64,000 nt of DNA, taken from assembly GCF_030272615.1 (NCBI RefSeq), contig NC_081414.1:656404292-656468291 (forward strand), given 5' to 3'. A model generated the notes under the pieces. It saw nothing but the letters and a program-made list of their open reading frames with translations, had not been told where the DNA came from and made no database searches. Of this stretch, positions 36,629 to 48,890 are shown piece by piece (the stretch's first letter is position 1; every line of letters starts with the position of its first letter). This stretch comes from Cryptomeria japonica. Taxonomy: Eukaryota; Streptophyta; Pinopsida; Cupressales; Cupressaceae. The translations under genes were made by a program, and so were the position numbers.

Positions 36629-39600
36629 ATGAGTCCTAATAAATTTCCACCTTTAACTCCACATAATTATGCATCATGGAAAATTAAAGTATGGAGTAAA
36701 TTAATGGAAAAGGGTCTCACACATTACATAGATGGAACAATAACAACACCACTTGATCCTAAGGCTGATCCAAATGCTTAATTAGAATGGCTCACAATGA
36801 ATTGCATGGCTCTTGGAACTTTACGCAAGTATGTATCAGATGACCTCATTTTTCACTTTGAGAAGTGTAAAACAATCAAAGAGGCTTGGGATATGTTTCA
36901 GAAATTGTATGGTCAAGTTGATGAAATCAGAGGTTAGTAGATTGACAATGAGCTCACCAACTTGGATCCCAAGAGTTTTGATACAATCCAAGATTATGTC
37001 ACCAAAACAAATGAGCTAAGAGCAAAGCTTAAGGATTGTGGAATTGACAAAAAGGATGCTCAGTTGATATTCAACTAGTTGGACAAGCTTGCACCAGAAT
37101 ATGCAGCATTTGTGTCTAGCTTCCAAACTCATCGTTTGACAGTGGGGAGTTCTTATATTATGCCTTCATTTGATGCTTTCATAGAAATGTTAATATTGGA
37201 ACAATCTAAGTCATTGAACATGGGGTTTCTCAAGTCTTCAAAGTCCAAGGCTTTGGTGGCTAATCAAGGGAATCAAGGAAGTCAAGGCAAAGAGTCCAAC
37301 AAGAAGAAGAAGCACTCTAAGTCTAAGCCACACTAGGAAAAAGGACAATCATCCTCTCCATCACAAGGTGATTTTTCATCCTCTTCCAAGAAGGGAACAC
37401 CATCTAAGAAGGATAAACCAATTTGTGCATATTGCAAGAAGTATGGTCATGATGATCATCGATGCCACGCAAAGCAAGTTGATGAGTTAACCAATCTTCT
37501 TAAGAAAAACAACATCAACTTGCCATCCGCCTACACAAAGAAGGATTCATCTCCTTCCTCTTCCTCACAGTCTAAGGGAAAAGGGCAAGCATTTGTGGCT
37601 ACAATAGGTTCTTCACAACAATGGATACTTGACTCGAGTGCCTCATATCACATGGGTTCTACAAAGGAGCAGTTCTCTTCATTAGAGCCATCTAAGGTAC
37701 CTCACATTTACATAGGTGATGATACACAAGTAGAGGTTGAAGGGAAAGGTTCAGTTGACATGGATGATGGAACATTTGAGAATGTTCTCTATGTTCCTAA
37801 CTTGTCTACCAACCTTCTCTCCATCTACCAAATCACTCACTATGGGAATGGGAAAAAGGTTGAGTTTACACTAGATTCAGTTGTGGTAAGGGAACTTGAT
37901 GATGATGCCTTGGTAGCAGTGGGACAAGTCAATGACAACTCAAGGCTTGATTCATTCTCCCACTTTGTGCCAAGTTCACCTTCTAGGGCCTTGCTTACTC
38001 ATTCAAATTTAGAAAGTAAGCTATGGCCTGAGCGGTTTGGTCACCTCAACTACCGCTATCTTCAGTAGCTAAGCACTAAAGACATGGTCACAGGTCTACC
38101 TCGAATCGGTTTTTCAGAGGGTGTATGTTCAGGTTGCTCCATAGGCAAGCATCCCGAAGAGAAGTTTGATAAAGGGAAAACTTGGAGAGCTTTGGAAGTT
38201 CTTCAACTTGTTCACATCAATGTAGCAGGTCCATTTCTAGCACCTTCATTTAGTAAGGCCCGCTATGTTCTTACCTTCATTGATGACTACTCCCGCTTCA
38301 CTTGGGTCTACTTTCACATTCATAAGAGTGAAGTATTTGATAGATTTCAGGACTTCAAGACTCGTGTGGAGAAGCAATCAGGGAAAGTAGTCAAGATTCT
38401 TCGCACAGATAATGGAAGGGAATATGTGAACAAAAGACTTGAGGATTTTTGTACATTTGAGGGGATTGATCTTCAGCATTCTATAGCATACACTCCACAG
38501 CAGAACGGGGTTGTAGAACGCAAGAATAGAACTCTCAAAGAAATGGCTAGTTGTATGATACATGCACATTCTCTTGATCCCGCCTTTTGGGCAGAGGCTA
38601 TCAGTTGTGCCACACACATCCAGAATCGGGTTCCTCACAAAGCTTTGCAAGGTGTTACTCCTTTTGAAGCTTGGGCTGGTAGGAAACTGATTGTGAGACA
38701 TTTCAGAGTCTCTAGGTGTCTAGCATGGGCTCGCATACCTCAGCAAAAACGCAAGGCATTGGAACCTCAGAGTCGACCTTGCATATTTGTTGGATATCCT
38801 GAGGGTGTTAAGGCATACAGATTGATGGATCTAGAGGCACATGAGGTGTTCATTGAGAGGAGTGTTCACTTTGAGGAAAGCTCTCCTAGCTTAGCCTCTC
38901 TACCTCCTCCACCCTCCTCCATTGTGGATAGTGATGTTAGTGATTCAGATGATGAGACTCCTTCAACTCCGACTCGCAGGGTTACACCTCCGCAGGGTCC
39001 ACTTACAGTTGAGGAACCTCATTGTCCACCTCCACCTAGACCTCATTGGGCTCGACAGAAACTTGAGTCCACAGGTTCTCTTGTTGGGGATCCTTCACAT
39101 ACACAGAGAACTCGATCACAACATCAGGATCTTCCACATGCATTCATTGCTACCGCTTCCGATCCACAGACATTTATTGAAGCATCAGGGGTTCCTGAGT
39201 GGGACCAAGCTATGGAGGAAGAGTATAGTTCCTTGATGAGGAACCACACATGGGATTTAGTCCATCTCCCTAAGGGGAGAAAGATGGTTTGATGTAAGTG
39301 GATCTATTGGACCAAGTTTGCATCGAATGGTAGTGTGGATAAGTATAAGGCTCAGCTTGTTGCGAAAGGTTTCTCATAGGTTGCAGGTGTTGACTATACT
39401 GAGACCTTTGCACCCATAGCCAAGATGAACTCCATTCATTTGACACTTGCTATTGCTGCAGCTCATGGTTGGGCTGTACATCAGATGGATGTGAAGAGTG
39501 CTTTTCTTCATGGTGATCTTAATGAGGAGATTTATATGGAGCAGCCATAGGGTTTCATCCAGGATACTTCCCTGGTTTGCAGACTAAGGAAATCTCTCTA

Positions 39601-40699
39601 TGGCCTTAAGCAGGCCCCCAGGGCTTGGTACACCAAGATGGATTCCTTTCTTCTCTCCGCAGGGTTCACCAGGTGTCATTCTGATCCGAATGTCTACATT
39701 TTGTGACAAGATGACTCTCACTTGATACTTGTTCTCTATGTTGATGACTTGATCATTACAGGGAGTACTTCATCCATCATTAGCAGGGTCAAATCTGCTT
39801 TGCATGACAGATTTTCTATGACTGACTTGGGTCTTCTGCACTACTTTCTCGAGATAGAGATTTCACAGTCACCTTTCAGGACTACACTATCATAGCTCAA
39901 GTATGCTCTTGATCTACTTGCACGCTTTCATATGGCTGATTGTAAGCCTACCTCGACTCCTTTTCTTTCAGGAGTCACGCTTGAGGCTTAGTGTTCTTCT
40001 CCACCAGTTGATACCACTTTGTATCGTCAGCTTGTGGCTAGTCTCATCTACTTGACTCATACACACCCTGATATTTCATTTGCAGTTGGCATGGTTTCCC
40101 ACTTCATGCAGGAACCACATGAGCTTCATTGGAAAGCTGCCAAACGCATCCTTCATTACATCTAGGGTACACATCACTATGGGATTCACTATGCAGCAGG
40201 CACATGACTTCACTTGGTTGGTTACATAGACTCCGATTGGGCTGGTGATCTTGATGATCGTAAGTCTACTTCTGGTTATAGTTTTCACCTTGGTTCAGGC
40301 CCCATTTGTTGGCAGAGCAAGAAGAAACATGCTATTGCTCTCTCTTCGACTGAGGCTGAGTATCGAGGTGTTGTTAACGTAGTGACTAAGACCATTTGGC
40401 TCCAGCACATTCTCACCGAGTTTGGATTCACCACTCCACAGCCGATAGTTCTACATTGCAACAATCAGAGTGCTATTGCAATCTCGAAGAACCCGGTCTA
40501 GCACCAGCGGACCAAACACATCAAGATTCATATGCACTATATCCGAGAGCTCATCCAGGAGTAGGTCATTGATTTGCAGTATTATCCTACAACAGAGCAG
40601 GTTGCTGACATATTCACCAAACCTTTCACCAAGAGTAAGTTCCAGTAGTGGCGATCTCTCTTAGGGGTGCGGGATGTGTCATTAGGGGGGGTCAGCTGA
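36629..40699 (+). pseudogene. E6 copia gag-pol polyprotein, one frame with about 17 stops
   Basis: ATG 36629 opens gag (MSPNKFPPLTPHNYASWK). An intact CX2CX4HX4C knuckle (CAYCKKYGHDDHRC) lies near 37425. The protease motif is Asp-Ser-Ser instead of Asp-Ser-Gly (about 37630). The integrase has HINVAGP where Asp is expected, IDDYSR, DNGREY and ERKNRT. Reverse transcriptase has YVDD near 39740, and RNase H at 40220-40500 has CNNQ for the usual Asp-Asn. The frame never shifts over 4.07 kb, yet it holds about 17 stops, including 36779, 37076, 37334, 38066, 39290, 39377, 39548, 39704, 39893, 39989, 40205, 40499, 40562 and 40646. TAG dominates and falls mostly where Gln is expected. All the stops can be explained by one C-to-T or G-to-A change. 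Confidence 0.95.
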
Positions 40700-40959
40700 C
40701 TTCTCCTTCCTCTCTTATGGGGGGGACTTTTTCCTCTTTTAGGTTTTGTCCTTCTCCTTTGAGAGTGTTTTGTACATTCATCTCTCTTTTTGGGGGGAGT
40801 TTTTTCCCACTGGGTTTTCTCCCTTTCTCTGTTTGTGAGAGATTGCATTGCATAGTTTTGCTTGCATTTGCATATTGTACATGGGTACCTATCATGGCCT
40901 AGTAGCCGGGACCCATCTTGCATTGTTGACTTGAGTTTTCATTCCCCTAAGTTGCACTT
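40700..40959 (+). other. E6 3' untranslated stretch with G runs
   Basis: Between the end of RNase H and the polypurine tract. G runs of 6-7 occur at about 40685-40691 (just inside the frame), 40720-40726 and 40793-40798, separated by pyrimidine-rich DNA. No coding signal. Confidence 0.6.
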
Positions 40960-40968
40960 AAAGGGGGG
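40960..40968 (+). other. E6 polypurine tract
   Basis: AAAGGGGGG directly before the 3' LTR. Confidence 0.93.
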
Positions 40969-41417
40969 TGTTGGTGTAAATAAATATTCATTTTGGATAT
41001 TATTACAGTTACTTAAGTTAACTTAGGATAATGCATCTCTTTGTAGTTTGGATTTGAGACACTTAGGGAAGTGTGCACATAGGGATAGAGCTTGTAGGAG
41101 AAATTCCACCTTTTGTGGTCTTATTTTGCTGTTACACTCCACATTCGGTAGGTCATCCACCTCTTGTGGAATATTATATTATTTCTCCTACCTACCCCTA
41201 GTATTTCTTACCTACCCTTGTTTCTCATTGAGCCACATGTCATATTTGTGTGCTCATAAATACATATGGCCTTGCCTATATAAGTAGGCCTATATTCATT
41301 GTATTGGTTAAGCTAGTTGATCATTTTGCATATTGATGAGAATACAGTTTGTTCTTGTCATTCTATTGTCTCTTTTTATGCTTTTCATTGTGCCCTTGAT
41401 CTTGGCAAAATCCTACA
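40969..41417 (+). repeat. E6 3' LTR
   Basis: Partner of 34681-35129 with the same length and ends. The TATA box is at 41277-41284. Confidence 0.97.
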
Positions 41418-42960
41418 ATATGCATGTGTGGTTCGTTGATGTAGGATGTTGTAGGTATGGGGTATCGACTCCACTTGGTTTCATAGGTCTGAGCATACCT
41501 TATTTGTCCAATGGGAGTGGAGGAGATAGTGGTTGGACCCTAACTTGACCTGTAGTCGCACTCATGTGAGTGTTGTCAGTCGGTCGTCTTTCCCGTTTGA
41601 CCAGTATGCGAGTCGTACTATTTTAGTATTTTCGCTTTGTGAGTCATCTTTTGATCATTCCTCATTTTGCATACTTTCGATTATTTAAATGGTTGTTATA
41701 TTGAGTGAATGATACTATTTTTGTGTTGGCGTACTTAGTTGTTTAAATATGCCTTGAGTAATTGATTTAAATTAAATAGATAAAGTTGCTTGAATTGAAT
41801 GTTAAAATGGCTTAATACATATTGTGTTAAATAGTATTAATATATTTGGCAAATTAGTAAGTATATTCCTTTCTATTTAAATATCAAAAATGTCATGTTG
41901 AGTTAAAATCTCTTAGAAAGGGTAAATGAGAAAAATAAATAATAAAGGATTTTTCTCTCTACCTTTCTTTTTGACTTTTGGTATTTAATTGTTAAAAGAA
42001 AAAGATTAATTAATGAGAATAAAGTAAATCAGATTTCCTTATTTGTTTAATAGCTTTATTTTGATTGGTTGGGGGAAAACTTTCAACCTAAAAGTTTAGG
42101 TTGAAATATTTTTGTATTTATGCCTGTGAGTTCATGGGAAGAGGGGGATTCATTTTTGGAAGGCAAAATTTGAAAATTGTTCTAGAAGAAGGAACTGGGT
42201 TTGAGAATTTAATTGCAGGGTTGAAGCTCTTCCACAAATTGCTTCCTGGATAGCTTCACACGTTGGATAGCCTCTTCTTGTATTTTCATCAAAGAATTTA
42301 AATTTCTTCCTCTTCTCCCTGTGTGTTGTTTGAAATTTTTGAAAATGATTGTAGTTGTTTTGGAGTAGTTGCTTTGAGATTTAATGGAAATTTCAGTTCA
42401 ATATTGTTTTAGAATGCTTCTCCAATCTCCTTCTTTGGTTATTTCATGTTTATATTTTAGCTTGAAATCAATTCCTCCATTTATGTCTAATGGATGGAAT
42501 TGATTTTCTGTGTATATTTTAGTTTTGATTTGTGAAATTTGGGGGGGCTATGCTAGCAAAATTTTGCCAAAACTACCCTCTTGTTTTTCCAATTAAATTT
42601 CTTCCTAAGTGTTTTAAATTTAGAGGAATGAGGAATTTGAGTTAAATTTGTTCTTTCTCTATTCTAATTTTGGCCCAAATATTTATTTGGGGTTTGCCAA
42701 TCTCTTTAGTTTTCAGCCAATTTGGCTTTGTAGAAGAATTTTTTTATTAAACTTGAGTTATACTATTCTTTGTTTTGTCACAAAGATTTTGGGTATTTTT
42801 TACTAGTCATAGTTTTTTGGGTTGTTTAAATTTTTATTGAAATACTTTATTAAAAAAATTGGTATTTAAAAAAAAAAGAGTTTTAATAAAATATAATTTA
42901 TTTATTTTATTTGGGTTGCATGGCGAGGAGCCGGGCTCACCTTGACCACTCTACCCCAAG

Positions 42961-43135
42961 CAGCGAGCTGCTATCACAAGCATGTGATAGAAGCACGAAG
43001 CTGCTAGTGGTAGCAAGCTTCGTTGCCCTGCTATCACAAGCACGAAGTTGCTAGTGGTAGCAGGCTTCGCTGGCCTGCTATCACAAGCATGTGATAGTAG
43101 TGCAGTGCATTGCTATCACATGTTTGTGATAGCAG
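42961..43135. repeat. Hairpin-rich repeat cluster in E5
   Basis: Three 20-base inverted repeats with 8-bp arms CTATCACA/TGTGATAG lie at 42971-42990, 43078-43097 and 43113-43132. A half-copy at 43031 and two GCTAGTGGTAGC-type small stems lie between them. The block is locally GC-rich in otherwise very AT-rich DNA. Function unknown. Confidence 0.85.
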
Positions 43136-45041
43136 GCAACTGTCGACGGTGGGCCGTGGACAAACTGCCATTCAATTTAATTTAATTTAATTTTTATTTT
43201 TAATTTTTTTTAAATTATTTTATTATTAATAAATTTTGAATTAAAATTTAAAATAGAATTTTAACTAAAGTATTAAATAGTATTTTTTAATACTTTTTGG
43301 TATTAAGTTTTTATTTTTATTATTAATTTTTTAAAATGAAAAAAAAAAAATTTAGTTAATTTAATATTATTAATACATATTTTAGTATTAAGTAATATTG
43401 CCAGTCTTTTTAGTGTGGTAATTTTAAATTGGAAATTTATTAATTATTAATCGATTATAACGATTATTATATACATATATATTTTGTTATATATAATAAT
43501 GGTTATTAATTTATTAATAATATAATAAAGTGGTTTTATTGTTGAGTATAAATGAGTTTTAATTGGGAAATATTTGTCTATTATTTTGTTATGATTTTTA
43601 TTTCAAATTAACTGAATTAAATAAATTATTCTGATTAGTTAGATCCTTAGCCCTATCAGTGCAATGATGACTTGATTTTCTCATAGTTTTATGGTGTTGA
43701 TGATTGTTTAAATTGATTGATGAAAATTGTAAGTTATATACATGATTGTTGTTCTTTTAAAAGATTGACTGTGTTGGGTCTTAGTGATTTTAGCTTTTCT
43801 TGCAAGGGGGTTTAATTGGTTGTTATCCCTCATTTATGTTAGTTGTCCTATTGTGACGTATTTTGGTATTCCTTGACCAAGTAATGTAGTGTGACCTCAT
43901 TGTTGTAACCATGTAGTGCTTGATCCTTATGGTTGGTCAGGGATTAGTATGTCTTTGTTTTGGCCACTTGTATTTGGATAGTGGTGTTATGGCTTTTTGT
44001 GTCGCCATAGGGTCCTCGTAGAGTGACCATGTTTGTTAGTGTCCTATTAGAGAGTGGTTGTCGAGTGGGGGCCACACCCAAATTGGTTGGCAAGATAACC
44101 CATTGGAAGTCAATTAATAATTGATTAGGGGGTGGGTAGTTGTAATATTAATTAAGATATTGTACCCCGCACATGGTTGAGTGCTCGTATAGGCTCAAGA
44201 TGTAGTGGGAAGGCCTGGAATGGAAAACCTACCACCTTGTCTTCACAAAAGGTTGGTAGGGTCCACATGAGACTTAAATGGAGCTAGGGGTTTGGAAAAG
44301 GTTACTAGGATAACCCAGGATGGGGTCTGAGACCTATGGAGGCCTACTTAGGGTAACTATCTTAAGCCATGCGATATCACTCTCTCTTTAGGGTCACTAG
44401 TGTATTGTTAGTTTGAGTCACATGAGTATTGTGGAGTGATTTTGTCGAGTGGTAGTGCAACTTCCCATTGAATACTCTTGTTCATAGCTTCATGTGAGGA
44501 TTTGCTTCGCAGGTGTACCTGTGGTTCGTGATTCATGCTCTAGCTCATGTTGGATTTTAATCTTATGAGACCTATGTGGTCAATTGTATCATTAAGTTTA
44601 TGTAACCTTGTAATTGATATGGATGTTAACTTTAAATGTATATTGAAAGCCATGTATTTTTATGGTCAATGTAATCCTAAGAGTGGGAAGTTATTTATCA
44701 GCTTCCATTATGATATGTATAAATGCTTTATTTTAAAGGATATTATATTGTTACTCTTTCATTATTTTAATGGTGTAATTTGTTATTGAATATGATTAGT
44801 TTTGTTAATTGAGTAATGTTGGATTAAATGGATTAATCGTAATTGTGTAATTTAACTTTTAGTTTTAATCTTCATTGATAACCCTTTAGGAATTTTGGTG
44901 TAAGTCTTCCACTTGTTTTATTTTTTGCAATGTAGTAATTAATGCACTTAAGGTGTTTTATACCTTAAAAAAAAAATTATTTCTCCCCCTTTGTTGCCTA
45001 GTTTTGTGGTATTCCTTTGGGGTTCCTGGCGGGGCATTACA
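43136..45041 (+). other. Right part of E5; no gene seen
   Basis: A very AT-rich stretch (43170-43640) is followed by more balanced sequence to the LTR end. The only open frame of note (44547-44789) has no recognisable domain. Confidence 0.5.
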
Positions 45042-45046
45042 AAACC

Positions 45047-45086
45047 AGTTGACATCAATGACAACTTAATACCAATAATGCCAACA
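45047..45086 (-). repeat. E4 5' LTR, last segment
   Basis: The 40 bases after the E5 insertion match 27216-27255 and end ATGCCAACA, followed by the GGTTA target copy. Confidence 0.9.
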
Positions 45087-45091
45087 GGTTA

Positions 45092-45240
45092 ATGGTTTCG
45101 TAAGATAAAATAATATAATATAGTCACTATTGCATGGTGGGGGGCTAAATAGGTCTCGATCAAGCATGGAGATGTAGGTGCTAAGGTGAGAACCCTAAAC
45201 ATGGTCCAAATTGTAAGGGAGTACAATTTAGTATGCTACA
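45092..45240 (-). repeat. E3 3' LTR, last segment
   Basis: Resumes the E3 LTR after E4 and matches 57129-57276, ending GTATGCTACA. Confidence 0.9.
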
Positions 45241-45257
45241 TTTATCCCCCACTTTTG
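45241..45257 (-). other. E3 polypurine tract
   Basis: On minus, AAAAGTGGGGGATAAA directly precedes the 3' LTR start TGTAGCATAC. Confidence 0.85.
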
Positions 45258-47870
45258 CAAGAGTATGAGCTTACACAAATACTCATGGTAAAGTAAATGA
45301 AAGAGAGATAAAGAAGATGAGAAATGAAGAGGAAGATAAAAAGGAGTATAAGACAACACTAATTTTGATGAACTAGGCCCCCAATATTAGGATCTTAACT
45401 CACTCAAACATTTTAAAGGGCACACAAAACAAGACAAAAACAAAAACAAAAAGGCAAACAAAGGCAAAAGACATAAAAGGACACACAATAAATGCTAAGA
45501 ACTGAAAAGAACTCCTCAAGTCAACTAGATGAAGAGACCTTGATATCAAAATATCTCAACCACTAATATCATTCTTGACAAATGCCATCTCACGAACACA
45601 GGTGATCACATAAAAGAGAAAAGTAAGCGTCATCCATGAACTACAAGTAGCTAAGTTATGAGGTCATGAGAAGAAGGAGAGAGAGAACATAAATACAAAT
45701 GAGATGTGTTTATCTAGATGATTCATGAGAAGAATGGTGACAAAGAGAGAACATAGATACCTTGCCTCTACATGTTTGCATCTACATGATCCATGTTGGA
45801 GAGGAGAGTAGGAATAGTCTAGCCCTATTCTGCTAGTTCCAGTCATCCTTGTGCATGTGTGCAAGTGATGTTTAGTTTCAAGTATGAAGCACCTCATTTT
45901 TGAGTGTGTATCAACCTGTTTAAGACATGCAATATAAATGCAATTGCCAAGAGGTGACTGTGTGTCCAAATGTAAATGCCAAGAGGTGACTGTGTGTGCA
46001 AATGTAAATGCCAAGAGGTGACTGTGTGTGCAAAAATAAATTCCAAGACGTGAATGACATATACATGTCTAGTTTTGAGGACATCCCATGTAAGACTTTT
46101 TCTTGGGTTTTGATGATGTGTACCCTCATCCAACTCATATATCAAATGTTGCGTTTGGTTTCGGGTGTGAAGCATCTCATATAAGAATTTGTGTCCTCTA
46201 GTTTAGGGAATGAACACCTTGTTTAAGACATGCAAAAATGATATGCAAAAATATAGTATATTATGGTATGAAGGGAGCATTATGGGTGTCCCCCTTAAGA
46301 TGTCAACCGAACCCTATGTTGATTTCTTAAGGAAGCTAGAGACAAGGATACCAACATTCAATACCAAGGAGATATGCTTTATGCAACAATGTCATAAATC
46401 CAAGTTTAAGAGGGAATACTCTTCAAGCAAGGATAAGATAGTTGAAAAAGTGATATCTTGCCACAAGTGTAAAGAGGATCCTTGGAGGAGAAGATATATT
46501 TTCTCAAAAGACCTCCAAGAGGAGTTTCTTGAACAAATATAACATCTTCTACCAAAAGAAAGGAAGGAGAACAAGAAATCATACCTTCCCCCTATTTCTA
46601 TGTGAAAGAGATTCTTGATGAAGGATGACACACATTTTAATGGATATGAGAGAGTAAGTTTATGATAGGTATACATTTCCTAGTGAGGAAGAGGTTGAAG
46701 CCAAGAAATTACACCTCTTATAAAAGATAGAATCCTTGAGAAAAATACAACTTCACACAAGTAATGATACCAAATTATAAGTAAACACCACTAAACAAAG
46801 GAAAAGTAGATCCTTAGAGAATATAAGAGAGAGAAATCAATGCCCCCCAAGTGCAAGGATAATGAGAATAATTGCACATCTTCAAAAAGAAAAAATATTC
46901 ATAAGAGAAATACCATCTCAAACAAAGAATAGATCCTAACCAAGGAACAAACATGTGATTGCATGAAGGATAATCCCATGCAAGAAGGAACATTAAGTTA
47001 TGTATAATGGAGCTTTAAAGGAAGAGGTAATCTTCAAAGAGGGAGAGTGAGAAAAAGAAATATAAACCCTTTTAAGAAGAGATTTTACATGAATAAATAC
47101 ACAATATAATCACTTAGATAGATATTCAATATAAGATAATACATTAATATATGTAAAATGCATCTTCATAGAAGAGAAAATATTTAAAGAGAGAAATGGG
47201 AAGAGAAAGCTTACATATTCCACTTAAAGATAGATTAGTCATAAAAGATATATCATTTCATGTTATATAGGATATCAACACATGAGAAATGCAACCCCTA
47301 AAGAGAATAATAAAACTTTAGAGATGAAGGGAGAAAGGGGGAAGCCATCATTTCCCCCTAAGCAAGAATAAAAGGATGGATTAGGGGGGATGACTACACA
47401 TTTCCTTAGGAGAGATTATCCACAATAGATGTTCCATTTCAAAATAAGAATAAGTTCTATGCAAGGAATACACATGCATTCACCTGAAAGATAAGCCTAT
47501 GCAAGAAAGGACATCGATTTATGAAAAATGCACTCCATAAAGGAAATGGTGAAAGTTTAAAGATGAGAAAGTGAACCATGTTGATACCCCAATATATCTA
47601 AAATTGAAAAGGTACCACCTCTAATTACAAAGGTCCACCAATTAAGTTAATTACTTGTGTTATAGGGTGAGGAGAAACACGAGGGTGAGGGGAGTGCCAA
47701 GGCACTACCTTTTCACCAAGAAACAGAGAAAGATCTATTGAATGATGTATATGAGCACAATCATATTGTTCTTCAACAAATTCTTTGAATGTTTTATATT
47801 TTCCGAGAGAATGAGAACCACAATAATGAAAAAGATAATATCCAATTCATTCTTTATGCTTAGTGATAAA
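45258..47870 (-). other. E3 internal region after gag; no intact gene
   Basis: About 2.6 kb of purine-biased DNA on plus, with only short frames. A protease comparable to that of E1 could not be identified, and no reverse transcriptase motif was seen. The plus-strand open frame 46210-46542 has no domain and runs against the coding strand. Confidence 0.5.
45947..46058. repeat. 32-bp tandem repeat, about 3.5 copies
   Basis: Units start at 45947, 45979, 46011 and 46043 (CCAAGAGGTGACTGTGTGTG then CAAATGTAAATG). The fourth is partial and diverged. The surrounding sequence (45865-45940 against 46148-46235) is also loosely duplicated. Confidence 0.9.
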
Positions 47871-48890
47871 TTACACAAAGGGAAAAATAACATTATTGTC
47901 ATACTTCAATTTCCAAGTTATTCTAGTTGCTAATTGTTCTTGATCATCAATAGGTGTAGATTTAGAATATTGAGATTTAGGACAAGAAGAAGAAGGATTT
48001 TCTTCAATGATTTTAATAGTTACATTATCACCTAGTTTTTGTATACCGTCTTGACAATCTGGACAATCACTAGCATCATGATCATGATTTTGATGAAATG
48101 AACAAAAAGGAGTCTTTGAAGAAGGATTCCTTTTAGCCTCTTGATGCATCCTTTGTCTTGCAAGATGATCCTTAAAGTCTTGAATCCTAAGGAGGCCATC
48201 CATAGTAGATTTATGATCATGTCCTAGGCCTTATGTAGTAATTTGTGTAGTAGGGTTTATAGGGACTCTAATTCCTTGTTCAAATTTGTCAAGTCCTCAT
48301 CCTCTAAAACCTTGTTTTGATACTTTGTTAAAGCCACTCCTATAGGAATTTGTTAATTGAAAAGGGGGAGGAACACTATAATGAATTTATTTGAATCTTA
48401 TAGTGTAAGAATATTTAGAAGGCATGAAAGTATTAGTAGATGAAGAAGGAATATCTTGGGGAGGAGGATTTTCCATTCTTTCATCATGCATATCCTCTTT
48501 GGTTGATTGAGAGGGATGACCCTTATCATCTAAGGCCTCATATTTACTTAACGTTATATGGGGAGAGAGATCATGAATTAAATACATAACATCATCCTCT
48601 CTAATTTTTTTTTGATGATTAAGTAATGCTCTAGGAGAATAGGGTGATCTAGAGAGATGGAAACACCCATGTCTTGATTTTTCCTCTCTTGTGCTAGGGT
48701 ATGCATATGAGAAGAAGATGGAGTCATGTTGCTCTTCAATGCTTTCTATGCATTAGAGAGATAATTCATAGGAGTATTAGTTTGTTCTTTATTCACATTA
48801 TATTCCATAGGAGAGGTACAAGTATTAAATGTTCCATTACCATCTCTATTTGTGGGATCCACAAAGGCTTTTAAATGATCTACATATGAA
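47871..48890 (-). pseudogene. E3 gag remnant (gypsy-like)
   Basis: Gag of E3, reading on minus. The clearest piece is 48203-47871, with the zinc-finger motif CSFHQNHDHDASDC (C-x2-H-x4-H-x4-C), a variant typical of gypsy gag proteins, followed by DGIQKLGDNV. Upstream, 48587-48387 (MYLIHDLSPHITLSKYEAL) and the stretch to about 48890 look like gag N-terminal sequence with stops. Nothing suggests a full-length product. Family assignment rests on the zinc finger and on the similarity of LTR and primer site to E1 and E8. Confidence 0.65.

Larger units (their letters stand above)
34681..41417 (+). mobile_element. E6: Ty1/copia retrotransposon, youngest layer of the nest
   Basis: Identical-length 449-bp LTRs (34681-35129 and 40969-41417), perfect target duplication ATATG (34676-34680 and 41418-41422), perfect tRNA-Met primer site and a G-rich polypurine tract. 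By hand count the LTRs differ at about 17 of 449 positions. Leader, gag, protease, integrase, reverse transcriptase and RNase H are in copia order, all in one frame without indels but with many stops. Confidence 0.97.
34315..45041 (+). mobile_element. E5: probable solo LTR of a large gypsy-type element, split by E6
   Basis: The element is TGTAGTACCCC to GGGGCATTACA with the target duplication AAACC (34310-34314 and 45042-45046). Removing E6 leaves about 3985 bp (34315-34680 plus 41423-45041). Its ends are near-inverted (9 of 11) and TG/CA bounded, as in LTRs. No coding motif, primer site or polypurine tract was found in it, so a solo LTR left by recombination is the simplest reading. The LTR end style suggests gypsy, but that is inference. 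Strand is a guess from the GC-rich end at the right. Confidence 0.75.
25669..45086 (-). mobile_element. E4: Ty1/copia retrotransposon with nested insertion
   Basis: Perfect target duplication GGTTA (25664-25668 and 45087-45091). The 3' LTR is 25669-27255. The 5' LTR is 32750-34314 plus 45047-45086, split by E5. The lengths are 1587 and 1605 bp. A purine tract abuts the 3' LTR and a decayed tRNA-Met primer site abuts the 5' LTR. The uninterrupted target is preserved in the other E3 LTR at 57124-57128. Gag-pol reads on minus in copia order and is broken. Confidence 0.95.

Noticed and set aside
36779-40648. TAG codons at Gln positions as evidence of a reassigned genetic code
   Set aside because: TGA and TAA also interrupt the frame, E2 and E7 show ordinary decay, and C-to-T change at CAG in methylated DNA explains it more simply.
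46210-46542. 110-codon plus frame with Cys-His residues
   Set aside because: It runs antisense to the E3 coding strand, has no zinc-finger spacing, and sits in purine-rich DNA poor in stops.
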